Positions 9,844 to 17,536 of a DNA stretch of 64,000 bases are shown here, in pieces. Below the pieces are notes generated by a model. It was not told where the DNA came from. It did no database searches and was given only the letters and a program-made list of their open reading frames with translations. Position 1 is the first letter of the stretch, and each line of letters starts with the position of its first letter. Made by a program: the position numbers and the translations under genes. Location: assembly GCF_017873415.1 (NCBI RefSeq), contig NZ_JAGGKD010000005.1, positions 62,001-126,000 on the forward strand, read 5' to 3'. The DNA comes from Methanolobus bombayensis (GTDB taxonomy: Archaea > Halobacteriota > Methanosarcinia > Methanosarcinales > Methanosarcinaceae).

Positions 9844-9870
9844 TTTTATCATCCTTTTGATTTTATTTAT
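9838..9870 (+). terminator. Hairpin plus T-rich tail ending iorAB
   Basis: GGATGAT (9838-9844), a 3-base TTT loop and ATCATCC (9848-9854) form a perfect 7-bp stem followed by a T-rich tract. The iorB stop (9841-9843) lies within the left arm. Confidence 0.65.
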
Positions 9871-10093
9871 CAATTTCTTGCACTTTTTATATTTTTCTCG
9901 ATGATTCTATTTTGTTCTAATCTATTATCTTTTATTATATATTTTTAAACGCTATCGGATGCGCAATCTATATACAGAATGATAATCAAAAATAGCTATA
10001 TTAAGAAACTATGTTCAGAATCTATTGCATGATACTTGCATGTCGTGTTTGATCTGGTTTCATAAATGGTACGGTATAGTGGAGTAATGACCT

Positions 10094-11284
10094 ATGATTA
10101 ACAAAAGTAAATTGTATAAGCTATCGGCAGATATGTTCTTGGTAGCTATTTTATGTATAGTCACTATCTCAATGGTGGGGATGGTAAGCGCAAATGGTGT
10201 TATAGCAGAACCAACGGTTGAAAAAACAGCATCACCAACAAATATCAACGTTGCTGGTAGCGGTACTAATGATATTACCACCGTAACTATAGAAGTAACA
10301 GGTGCAGGCAGTGCCACTACAACATCTGTTCCTATGGATGTTATATTTGCTATAGACAGTTCTGGAAGTATGGGTTCAAACGATCCGGCTGAAGATCGTT
10401 TAACTGCAGCAAAAGAGTTTGTAGATAAGATGGACTCGACAAAGGATACAGCAGGTGTTGTTAGCTGGGACAGTAATATAGACTTTTTTGAGTCATTGAG
10501 TGATGATTTCTCTCATATCAAGGATAGGATAGATGATGTTGACAGTTCAGGTGGAACAAATCTCGATGTGGGTTTAACTAAATCAATAGAATTGTTAGAT
10601 TCTAATCCAAGATCAGGAGCATCTGCAGAAGTTATTATTTTCCTTAGTGATGGACAAGGTACATATTATCATAGTACTGCACAAGATGCTGCTGACAAAG
10701 GATACACTATTTATAGCATAGGATTGGGAGGTTCCGCTCCTGATGCAGATTTAGTAGATATGGCTAATACTACTGGTGGGAAATTCTATTCATCACCAAC
10801 TGCAGAAAACCTTGATGATATTTATCAGGACATCTATTCTGAAATAGCTGCTTCTACAATCCCTTATAATGTAGATGTTGTTGAAATAACTCAGGATTAT
10901 ATTATTGATGAAGGTTCATTTAACATTGTTCCAGATAATATAGTTGAAGACCCCGTCAATGGAACTACAATAATAACCTGGCTCAATATTGGTGCTATAA
11001 ACGATGCTGATCCTGATATGTCTGCTGATGAAACAGTCACTCTGACTTTCGAAGCAAAATGTGATAGGACTGGAACCAGATTACCTGTTGATGTGGTTCC
11101 TGATGCTAAAGTATATTATGATGACAGTGAAGGAACTGATGCAGGATCTGTAAATATTCCACAGGCATACATTACAGTCGGTGAAAATATCCCTCCAAAT
11201 GAGGAAATTCCTGAGTTTCCAACAGTCGCAATACCAATGATTGCAATTATTGGATTGGCATTTATATTCAGTAAGAGGGAGTAA
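10094..11284 (+). CDS. Secreted von Willebrand factor A domain protein with PEF-CTERM sorting tail
   Basis: A 396-residue predicted surface protein. Residues ~12-33 form a hydrophobic signal peptide ending near VSANG. A VWA domain follows with an intact MIDAS motif, D88-S90-S92 in DSSGSMG, plus downstream SSGGTNLD and FLSDGQ. A C-terminal beta-rich region is followed by IPEFPTV (PEF at 373-375), a hydrophobic segment and a short basic end. This layout matches PEF-CTERM signals, which are thought to be processed by an archaeosortase and linked to the envelope lipid. The function is probably adhesion or cell-surface interaction; the ligand is unknown. GTGGAG at 10078-10083 is the likely ribosome binding site. 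It is monocistronic, with a terminator at its stop codon. Confidence 0.85.
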   Translation: MINKSKLYKLSADMFLVAILCIVTISMVGMVSANGVIAEPTVEKTASPTNINVAGSGTNDITTVTIEVTGAGSATTTSVPMDVIFAIDSSGSMGSNDPAEDRLTAAKEFVDKMDSTKDTAGVVSWDSNIDFFESLSDDFSHIKDRIDDVDSSGGTNLDVGLTKSIELLDSNPRSGASAEVIIFLSDGQGTYYHSTAQDAADKGYTIYSIGLGGSAPDADLVDMANTTGGKFYSSPTAENLDDIYQDIYSEIAASTIPYNVDVVEITQDYIIDEGSFNIVPDNIVEDPVNGTTIITWLNIGAINDADPDMSADETVTLTFEAKCDRTGTRLPVDVVPDAKVYYDDSEGTDAGSVNIPQAYITVGENIPPNEEIPEFPTVAIPMIAIIGLAFIFSKRE

Positions 11285-11310
11285 AACTACTCTCATCTTT
11301 TTATTTTTTT
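11277..11310 (+). terminator. Hairpin plus T-run after the VWA gene
   Basis: GGGAGTA (11277-11283), loop AAAC and TACTCTC (11288-11294) form a 7-bp stem with one G-T pair, followed by a long T-rich run. The stop codon TAA (11282-11284) spans the stem-loop junction. Confidence 0.6.
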
Positions 11311-11440
11311 ATTTCTAAAATAGGATTATTCAATCTTATTTCAATGTATTAATGTTTATTTATTTTAATCTATTTATGATTTTTTCGTGATGTGCATACT
11401 TACTCAGATATCTTTTTTATATTTACTTTGTTATTTTTAG

Positions 11441-11458
11441 CAAAGTCTTTAAATTATA
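11441..11458 (+). promoter_or_regulatory. Candidate BRE/TATA promoter of the 11.5-13.9 kb cassette
   Basis: CAAAGTC followed by TTTAAATTATA (11448-11458) resembles an archaeal BRE plus TATA box. It is placed to start transcription near 11480, about 20 bases before the first gene of the cassette and just ahead of its GGAGGG ribosome binding site (11490-11495). Confidence 0.5.
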
Positions 11459-11501
11459 TTGCCGTATATTATATTGCACCATAAATTTTGGAGGGTAAAA
11501 T

Positions 11502-12116
11502 ATGGTATCAGTTGGTCAAAAACTATTGGATGTTCCTTTTGGGGACATGATAAAAGAAATGGCATTTGCCATTGCAGAGGGACAAACAGCACTTGATATG
11601 AACTCTATCAATGTTGCACAGGCCCTTGCAGAAACAGAACTTGAGGCTGGAAGTGTAATTCTCTACATAGAAGAAACAGTGGATGAGGATGGTAACGTAA
11701 CTGCAAGTAATGTAGTTACAAATGATCAACCAATGTCCCTGCTAACCTATGGTCTTGAGCCACGTTTTTATGAGTTTACTGAATCTATCATTGAAGTAAA
11801 AATGACAATCTCAATGAAGAGGGAATACTCAACTGAAAGAAAATATGGCAGAGAATTCAACTTTACCAATGAGTCCAAGATAAAGGGAAGCTATAAATCA
11901 GGTGGTCTTGCAGGCCTTCTTTTTGGAAAATCAAAGGTAAGTTATGAGAACACTACTAATGTTGCATACACTTCAACTTATGATGCAACATATAAGTCAA
12001 AGTTCACCTTCAATGAATCAGGAACAAGTCTTCTGAGGACCACCTTGAAGCCAGTACCTGCTCCGGAAAAAGCTGTTCCGACCGTCAGGGTCAAAGAGAG
12101 CGGCTCTTCAGAGTAA
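11502..12116 (+). CDS. Uncharacterised protein A of PASTA cassette (DUF2589-like layout)
   Basis: A 204-residue protein I cannot assign to a named family with confidence. It has an N-terminal amphipathic helix region (PFGDMIKEMAFAIAEG), then PLEPRF-like hydrophobic strands (LLTYGLEPRFYEF) leading into SIIEVKMTISMKRE, a serine/glycine/lysine-rich region (SGGLAGLLFGKSKVS) and repeated short beta-type stretches with a Pro/Lys-rich tail. There is no signal peptide or membrane segment, so it is probably cytoplasmic. The helix-then-beta layout recalls bacterial DUF2589 proteins (inference, unverified). It shares the EVKMTISM-type motif with the next two genes. It has a strong ribosome binding site, GGAGGG, six bases upstream. 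Confidence 0.7.
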   Translation: MVSVGQKLLDVPFGDMIKEMAFAIAEGQTALDMNSINVAQALAETELEAGSVILYIEETVDEDGNVTASNVVTNDQPMSLLTYGLEPRFYEFTESIIEVKMTISMKREYSTERKYGREFNFTNESKIKGSYKSGGLAGLLFGKSKVSYENTTNVAYTSTYDATYKSKFTFNESGTSLLRTTLKPVPAPEKAVPTVRVKESGSSE

Positions 12117-12130
12117 GGTAGATATTTTAT

Positions 12131-12165
12131 ATCAATGCAGAATTCCTGCATTGATCATTTATTTT
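12131..12165 (+). promoter_or_regulatory. Perfect 10-bp hairpin between cassette genes 1 and 2
   Basis: ATCAATGCAG (12131-12140), loop AATTC and CTGCATTGAT (12146-12155) pair perfectly, followed by a T-rich stretch. It sits in the only sizeable gap (71 bases) of the cassette. It may be a partial terminator or an RNA-processing/stability element that sets a different dose for the first gene. Confidence 0.6.
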
Positions 12166-12187
12166 TCAAAATAATCAGGAGGTATAT

Positions 12188-12595
12188 ATGCCATCCATTA
12201 GTAGCAAAAGTATAGAAGAGGTTCTTGTTAGTCCGCTCTCAACGATTCTTGCTGAAATGGGTAAATCAATTGCTCAGACCCAAAAAGCAATGGACCGTAA
12301 CTCAATTGATACTCAGATCGAGTTATCCAGCGATGAAGCACTTAAAGATTACAATCTGGAAGCTACATGGTATCACATGCCTGAAGTGGACATTGAACTC
12401 AAGATGGCTCTTTCCATGTCATATGAAGAAGAAAAAGATTCAAAAGGTCGTGTTCGCGGATATAAACGTGTTCTTAAAGCAGCACCATTGAATGCATCTT
12501 ATAAATCACTTAACTCCTATGATGTAGAAGGTTCAAGTGTTCTGAAAACTAAAATAGTATCTGTACCACCATCCTACAGATCAGTTGAAGAGTAA
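12188..12595 (+). CDS. Uncharacterised protein B of PASTA cassette (short paralogue-like partner)
   Basis: A 135-residue protein of unknown function. It begins with a helix-forming segment (SPLSTILAEMGKSIAQTQ) comparable in position and character to the N-terminus of protein A. It then has YHMPEVDIELKMALSMSYEE, which matches the strand motif of protein A (IIEVKMTISMKRE), and ends in LNASYKSLNSYDVEG and a short beta/Pro tail. It lacks the longer insert of protein A. No signal peptide or membrane segment is visible. AGGAGG lies about six bases before the ATG. It is followed after 16 bases by the PASTA gene. I read A and B as diverged members of one family that may form a complex (inference). 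Confidence 0.7.
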   Translation: MPSISSKSIEEVLVSPLSTILAEMGKSIAQTQKAMDRNSIDTQIELSSDEALKDYNLEATWYHMPEVDIELKMALSMSYEEEKDSKGRVRGYKRVLKAAPLNASYKSLNSYDVEGSSVLKTKIVSVPPSYRSVEE

Positions 12596-12611
12596 TATCC
12601 GGGGAATTGTA

Positions 12612-13682
12612 ATGGTTGATGTTAATGAATTAAAACAGAACCTGGAAAAGTTGAATAGAGCAACTACGGCTGCATCAAAAAGAAAAAGTTACCTTCTCGC
12701 TGAAAGAAGTGTCGAAGCCATTGAATCTGAATTTGATGTTATTAATAAAGAGCTTGTTTCAAAAACGGATGAACTTGTCCAGCTCAGAAAAGAAAATCTA
12801 TCTTTAAAACAGGACTATAATATACTTGAGAGTCGTGTCAAAGATCTAATTAATGAAAAACTGGAAATTGAGAAGAAGCTTGAGGTACTCTCTCGTAGCA
12901 GATCCGAATTATCCTCGACAAATCTTGTAAAAGCATTCAGTGATTCTCTTGATGAAATGGAATCTTCTCTTAAAAGTGAATCTTCAAGAGTAGAGTACAG
13001 TGTCAGCTCCATGAATATTAAACTGAAGACCAACATTGCAATGGAAGGTAATGATCTACGTTTCCAGTTGCCTAAAGCTGATGATCTGATTCCGGCAAAT
13101 AATCTGAGTGAGGTGCAATTCACTATCAGCTCCTCATCAAAAGAACCTGTATTATCAAGTCTTGTTGATGTGCCTGATGTAGTTGGCTTTGAACTTGATA
13201 ATGCTCTTGCTGCTATTAAGGAAGCTGGTTTTAATCAGGGTGAAATCATAGAAAAGGAAAGCAAGTTTGTACAGGGTACTGTACTTTCACAGATTCCATC
13301 CGGCAGTTCTGTTGCAAAGTCCGGTGATGCTGTAGACCTTGTAATTTCAAAGATAACCTCTGTTGAAGTTCCGGATATGACTGGCAATACTCTTGCAGTT
13401 GCTAAAAAATCTCTTATTGATTCTGGTTTGTCTCTGGGTAAGGTAACTGAAGAGGCAAATTCTTTGAAAGCAGGTACTGTTGTAAGTCAGTCTGTTGAAC
13501 CCGGTACATATGTGGATATAGGGGATGCTATAGATCTTGTTGTTGCAAGTTCGAAAACAGAGTTTGCTGCAGTTTCCGGTAGACCGTTAGCCAATGAAGA
13601 CGTTTCCAGATTTGCTTCTAGGTCAGTCCTAAGGAATGTTCCAAGGATTAGTTCTACAAGAAAATCACTTTCAAGGAAGTAG
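12612..13682 (+). CDS. Coiled-coil protein with two C-terminal PASTA domains, no export signal
   Basis: A 356-residue protein. Residues ~4-95 are a long charged coiled coil (heptad-like Leu/Ile/Glu/Lys). Residues ~125-170 hold a beta-type segment, SSMNIKLKTNIAMEGN, resembling the motif of proteins A and B. Two PASTA domains follow at ~186-247 (starting VPDVVGFELDNALAAIKEAG, with FVQGTVLSQIPSGS) and ~252-315 (VEVPDMTGNTLAVAKKSL, with LKAGTVVSQSVEPG). A basic Ser/Arg-rich tail ends it. PASTA domains usually sit outside the cell on bacterial kinases and penicillin-binding proteins. Here there is no signal peptide or membrane helix. I start at the ATG at 12612 after GGGG; an in-frame start at 12585 would overlap the previous gene. 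Confidence 0.8.
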   Translation: MVDVNELKQNLEKLNRATTAASKRKSYLLAERSVEAIESEFDVINKELVSKTDELVQLRKENLSLKQDYNILESRVKDLINEKLEIEKKLEVLSRSRSELSSTNLVKAFSDSLDEMESSLKSESSRVEYSVSSMNIKLKTNIAMEGNDLRFQLPKADDLIPANNLSEVQFTISSSSKEPVLSSLVDVPDVVGFELDNALAAIKEAGFNQGEIIEKESKFVQGTVLSQIPSGSSVAKSGDAVDLVISKITSVEVPDMTGNTLAVAKKSLIDSGLSLGKVTEEANSLKAGTVVSQSVEPGTYVDIGDAIDLVVASSKTEFAAVSGRPLANEDVSRFASRSVLRNVPRISSTRKSLSRK

Positions 13683-13687
13683 TTGAA

Positions 13688-13933
13688 ATGGCTGTTGAAA
13701 CACATCTTGTAAGGATTGCAGATAATGCAACTCCTTCACAGGTCGAAGGTATCCTTAAAGCCCTTGTAGGAATTGGTGGTCGCGTTGATGTTGTTGCAAA
13801 CAAGAGTATAATTGCCACATTTGATGGTGATTATTCTGAAGTTATAAAAAGCAAATCTGGTGTTCAACTTGTTGGCGGTGTGAATTTCAGGGGAAGGACT
13901 GTAAGGAAAGTTGTAAAAAAAGCTTCACAATAA
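13688..13933 (+). CDS. 81-residue protein of PASTA cassette, possible peptidase-inhibitor-I9-like fold
   Basis: A small soluble protein with no recognised name. The pattern HLVRIADNATPSQVEGILKA ... VDVVANKSIIATFDGDYSEV ... GVQLVGGV reads as strand-helix-strand-strand-helix-strand, like the propeptide/inhibitor I9 fold of subtilisin-type proteases (inference from pattern only). A basic C-terminus (RTVRKVVKKASQ) could bind nucleic acid or acidic partners. It starts five bases after the PASTA gene stop, so it is the last gene of the cassette. No protease gene lies nearby, so an inhibitor role has no visible target here. Confidence 0.65.
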   Translation: MAVETHLVRIADNATPSQVEGILKALVGIGGRVDVVANKSIIATFDGDYSEVIKSKSGVQLVGGVNFRGRTVRKVVKKASQ

Positions 13934-13974
13934 TTGGGATGTATTTATAATATGGATTTATAGAAAAAAACAAT

Positions 13975-14838
13975 TCACAGGTCTATGCCTGTGATATGTT
14001 CTTTTATTTGTTCTTTCATATCTTCCTTATTGAGAGCGAAGTCAATTATTGCTTTAACATATTCCACTTTGTCACCGGTGTCATATCGTTTGCCTGTGAA
14101 CTTGTATGCATAGACTTTCTGTTTCTCGTTTAACATCCTTATAGCATCAGTAAGCTGTATCTCGTTACCAACACCGACTGCTGTTTCTTTGATACAGTCA
14201 AGGATTTCAGGAGTGAAAACATATCTTCCGATCGCACCAACATTGGAAGGTGCATCTTCCGGAGAAGGTTTTTCCACAATATCTTCAAGAGAGTAGAGCG
14301 AATCATCCAGTGCCTGTCCTTTTATTATTCCGTAACTGCCGGTTTTTTCCATTGGAACTTCTTCAACTGCAATTGTAGAACGCCCGTATTTCCGGAAATT
14401 ATCAATCAATTGTTTGGTACATGGTTTCTCGTTTACAATTATGTCGTCACCGAGCAGAACTGCAAATGGCTCTTCATTAATGTGCTTTTTTGCTGTGAGG
14501 ATTGCATCTCCAAGTCCTCTTGGTTCTTTTTGCCTGATATAGTGGATATCAACCATGGATGAGATGTCCTTTACCAGTTTCAGCATTTTATCCTTATTTT
14601 TCATTTGAAGGTGACTTTCAAGTTCAGGAGAGTCATCAAAATAATCCTCTATGGATCTTTTACTTCTACCGGTAATGAATATTATGTCATCAATGCCTGA
14701 AGCAATGGCTTCTTCAACCACGTAATGTATAACTGGCTTGTCTATGACAGGTAACATTTCCTTTGGCATTGATTTTGTTGCCGGTAAGAATCTTGTTCCC
14801 ATGCCTGCAACAGGGATCACAGCTTTTTTTATTTCCAC
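13975..14838 (-). CDS. galU: UTP-glucose-1-phosphate uridylyltransferase
   Basis: Makes UDP-glucose from UTP and glucose 1-phosphate for surface polysaccharide and glycosylation. The nucleotidyltransferase signature GMGTRFLPATKSMPKEML is at the N-terminus, followed by the sugar-binding EKPSPEDAPSNVGAIGRYVF region. I choose the GTG at 14838, giving an N-terminus of MEIKKAVIPVAG as in other GalU proteins, with GGAGTGAG ending seven bases upstream. The ATG at 14862 is in frame and would add eight residues, but lacks a Shine-Dalgarno sequence. It is monocistronic and convergent with the PASTA cassette, with 41 bases between the stop codons and a T-run after its own stop. Confidence 0.93.
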   Translation of the reverse strand: MEIKKAVIPVAGMGTRFLPATKSMPKEMLPVIDKPVIHYVVEEAIASGIDDIIFITGRSKRSIEDYFDDSPELESHLQMKNKDKMLKLVKDISSMVDIHYIRQKEPRGLGDAILTAKKHINEEPFAVLLGDDIIVNEKPCTKQLIDNFRKYGRSTIAVEEVPMEKTGSYGIIKGQALDDSLYSLEDIVEKPSPEDAPSNVGAIGRYVFTPEILDCIKETAVGVGNEIQLTDAIRMLNEKQKVYAYKFTGKRYDTGDKVEYVKAIIDFALNKEDMKEQIKEHITGIDL

Positions 14839-14862
14839 TTTCTCACTCCATTTTTCTGTCAT

Positions 14863-15080
14863 GTGATTTTGTGTACATAAATGTCACATTCTCTAAAAGT
14901 ACCTAACGCATACTATCTATTTATTATCTATTTGTCCGGGACTTATTTTATTATCTTCAGGATTGTTTATGCAGTGTATTGAATTCTGGCAGGCACACTA
15001 ATATAATTTGTCTGTACCGGTTATTCAAAATTAATTATATGTAGTTGATCAATTGCTGTTTTTTTATTTGTATTTGTACT
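14863..15080. other. AT-rich intergenic stretch with no gene seen
   Basis: About 220 bases upstream of galU (minus strand) and of the ribosomal promoter (plus strand). It must hold the galU promoter. I see no open reading frame, tRNA or repeat in it. Confidence 0.5.
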
Positions 15081-15082
15081 TG

Positions 15083-15120
15083 CAAAGGGTTTATATACAA
15101 TATATTCCTTTAATGGCGCA
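15083..15120 (+). promoter_or_regulatory. Promoter of the uL3 ribosomal protein operon
   Basis: GCAAAGGG followed by TTTATATA (15090-15097) is a good archaeal BRE/TATA pair. Transcription would start about 25 bases on, near 15118-15124, giving a leader of about 380 nt before uL3. The same AAAGGG-x-TATAT arrangement appears upstream of secY. Confidence 0.65.
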
Positions 15121-15499
15121 ACGTTAGATTACATTTGAATATGTAATTCTGTGCGTATTAAGATTACAGTGCGAAAAAGTCGGATTTAACATGAAGTATG
15201 AATGGGCCTCTTCAAGAATGCCCGCTTACACAAAAATGTGTTAAAATACTGGGATGTTTAAATCTTTTCGAGATGAAGACCACTCAGTAATGTCTTATGG
15301 CATGAAAAGGGTCCGTTGACGACTGGAGTAATGTACAGGTTCGGCGTTGAATGCGTATCATGAGGATACGTGGAGTCCGCCGTATCATGTCACTTCATTC
15401 TTATAGCGGTTCCTGGCTGACTTTTCCCGCGTAAAATGGTCAATGCAAAATTGCATAGACCTGCCACAAGAAGAAAATGTGTAAATTAGGAGAATAATA
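15118..15499 (+). promoter_or_regulatory. Long hairpin-rich leader of the uL3 operon
   Basis: The stretch has no open frame but many paired arms: ATTACAT 15128-15134 with ATGTAAT 15141-15147; GGGC 15204-15207 with GCCC 15220-15223; ACACA 15228-15232 with TGTGT 15237-15241; and GGTC-A-ATGCA 15438-15447 with TGCAT-A-GACC 15452-15461 (nine pairs around one A-A mismatch), just before the TTAGGAG ribosome binding site. GATACG 15365-15370 can pair with CGTATC at 15354-15359 or at 15381-15386, but not both. This suggests a regulated leader, possibly bound by an operon protein. The regulator is unknown, and I did not match it to a named RNA family. Confidence 0.55.
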
Positions 15500-16513
15500 A
15501 TGGCAAAAGGACACAGACCAAGACGAGGATCACTCGCTTTCAGTCCACGCGTAAGAGCAAAAAGCCACATACCAAGGTTTAACTCATGGCCTGAAGCTGT
15601 CGGGGAACCAAAGCTCCAGGACTTTGCAGGCTATAAAGTAGGTATGACCCATGTGGTAATGATAGATGATACTAAGAACAGCCTCACAGAAGGCATGGAA
15701 GTATCTGTTCCTGTCACAGTAGTAGAAACTCCTGCAGTCCGTGTTGCTGCAATTCGTGCCTACACCAAGACAACAAATGGTGAGAAGGCACTTACAGATG
15801 CATGGGCAGCAGAACTTGACGAAAGCCTTGGAAAGACAATTCCTCTTCCGAAGGAGTCAAACACCGATGAAGCTCTTACAAAGATTGAAGGTATGGTTGA
15901 TGAAGGCAATGTTTCAGACATCAAGCTCGTCACATACACCTTACCAAAGAAGCTCACTGGTGTTCCAAAGAAGAATGCTGACATCATGGAAACAGCAGTA
16001 AGTGGTTCTGACGTAAAGGCAAAGTTCGAGTATGCAAAATCTGTACTTGGTTCAGAGATCAAAATAACTGACGTATTCAACGAAGGCGCATTTGTTGACG
16101 TAGCAGCAATAACAACCGGTAAGGGTACCCAGGGACCTGTCAAGAGATGGGGCATCAACCTTGCAAAGAACAAGCACTCACGTCAGGGAAGTCTCAGGCA
16201 GATAGGTACGCTCGGTCCATGGCATCCAGCTATTGTAAGATGGACAGTTCCACAGATGGGACAGATGGGCTATCACCAGAGAACAGAGTACAACAAGCGT
16301 ATCCTCAAGGTAGGCGAAGATGGAGAGGAAATCACTCCAGCAGGCGGTTTCCTCAATTACGGTCTTGTACGTGGAGAATATATCCTTATAAAGGGTAGCA
16401 TTCCAGGACCTTCAAAGAGGCTTGTAAGACTCAGAGATCCAATGAGGTCAAAAGTACCTGCTATGGGTGAACCGGAAATTGTTCACGTAAGCACACAGTC
16501 CAAGCAGGGGTGA
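15500..16513 (+). CDS. rpl3: Ribosomal protein uL3 (L3)
   Basis: A large-subunit core protein near the peptidyl transferase centre. It has 337 residues, the archaeal/eukaryal long form. The basic N-terminal extension ([18 protein letters not shown]) and the core [11 protein letters not shown] segment, which reaches the catalytic centre, are visible. First gene of the operon, behind the long structured leader, with TTAGGAG eight bases before the ATG. uL4 follows after five bases. Confidence 0.97.
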   Translation: MAKGHRPRRGSLAFSPRVRAKSHIPRFNSWPEAVGEPKLQDFAGYKVGMTHVVMIDDTKNSLTEGMEVSVPVTVVETPAVRVAAIRAYTKTTNGEKALTDAWAAELDESLGKTIPLPKESNTDEALTKIEGMVDEGNVSDIKLVTYTLPKKLTGVPKKNADIMETAVSGSDVKAKFEYAKSVLGSEIKITDVFNEGAFVDVAAITTGKGTQGPVKRWGINLAKNKHSRQGSLRQIGTLGPWHPAIVRWTVPQMGQMGYHQRTEYNKRILKVGEDGEEITPAGGFLNYGLVRGEYILIKGSIPGPSKRLVRLRDPMRSKVPAMGEPEIVHVSTQSKQG

Positions 16514-16518
16514 ACTGA

Positions 16519-17280
16519 ATGGTTACAACAAAAATTATTGATTTATCCGGAAATGCCAAGGGAGATATTGACCTTCCTGAGGTATTCGATGAAGTATACA
16601 GACCGGACCTTATCAAAAGGGCAGTTCTTTCAGCTCAGTCCGACAGGTACCAGCCATATGGTCCGAGGATGTACTCAGGTATGGACACATCAGCACATTC
16701 CTGGGGGTCAGGCAGAGGTGTCGCCCAGATTCCAAGACTTGCTAACGGAAGCCGTGCAGCAAGGGTACCACAGGCAGTAGGCGGTAGGAGAGCACATCCA
16801 CCAAAGCCTGAAGCAGACAGGACTGAAAAGGTCAACAAAAAGGAAAGGCGCATGGCCATTCGCTCAGCAATTGCTGCAACATGTGATGCTGATCTTGTAA
16901 CAGCACGTGGTCACAGGTTCGATGCAGAGCTTCCACTGGTGGCAGCAGATGATCTTGAAGGCGTCGAAAAGACAAAGGATGTTGTAAGCTTCCTGCAGAA
17001 TGCAGGTCTTTATGACGACGTAATCCGTGCAAAGGAAGGAAAAAATATCCGTGCAGGAAAAGGTAAGATCAGAGGCAGGAGATTCAAGAATAAGAAGAGT
17101 CTTCTTATTGTTGCAACATGCGACAGTCCTCTAATGAAATCCGCAAGGAACCTCTCCGGTGTAGATGTAGTATCCGTAGATTCACTGAACGCTGAGCTCC
17201 TTGCACCGGGTACACAGGCAGGCAGATTAACAGTCTGGACAGAGTCTGCAATATCCGCACTTGGAGGGATGTTCGAATGA
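16519..17280 (+). CDS. rpl4: Ribosomal protein uL4 (L4)
   Basis: Lines the peptide exit tunnel. 253 residues, archaeal form, with the loop [13 protein letters not shown] and [10 protein letters not shown] that extends into the tunnel. In some bacteria L4 represses its own S10-type operon by binding the leader, which makes it one candidate partner for the leader seen here (inference). Overlaps uL23 by four bases. Confidence 0.97.
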   Translation: MVTTKIIDLSGNAKGDIDLPEVFDEVYRPDLIKRAVLSAQSDRYQPYGPRMYSGMDTSAHSWGSGRGVAQIPRLANGSRAARVPQAVGGRRAHPPKPEADRTEKVNKKERRMAIRSAIAATCDADLVTARGHRFDAELPLVAADDLEGVEKTKDVVSFLQNAGLYDDVIRAKEGKNIRAGKGKIRGRRFKNKKSLLIVATCDSPLMKSARNLSGVDVVSVDSLNAELLAPGTQAGRLTVWTESAISALGGMFE

Positions 17281-17525
17281 GCGTCATCAAATATCCGTTT
17301 ATTACAGAAAAAGCAATGATGCTGCTGGATGACAACAAACTCCAGTTTATTGTTGATTCCCGCGCAAATAAAATGCAGATAAAGGCCGATGTAATGAAGA
17401 TGTACGGATTCCCTGTTTCATCAGTCTGTACAATGAGCACAATGAAAGGTCTGAAGAAAGCTATTGTTACTTTCGAAGGCACAGAAGCAGCTCATGAGAT
17501 AGCGACCAGAATAGGTCTGATGTGA
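17277..17525 (+). CDS. rpl23: Ribosomal protein uL23 (L23)
   Basis: 82 residues, full length for the archaeal protein. It sits at the exit tunnel mouth and is the docking site for SRP and the SecY channel. Recognised by [14 protein letters not shown] and [18 protein letters not shown]. Starts in an ATGA overlap with uL4. Confidence 0.96.
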   Translation: MSVIKYPFITEKAMMLLDDNKLQFIVDSRANKMQIKADVMKMYGFPVSSVCTMSTMKGLKKAIVTFEGTEAAHEIATRIGLM

Positions 17526-17536
17526 GGTGAATTGAC

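Noticed and set aside
15118-15499. RNase P RNA or SRP RNA gene upstream of uL3
   Set aside because: I could not find the conserved cores of either RNA, and the region is directly continuous with the uL3 ribosome binding site. A leader is the simpler reading.
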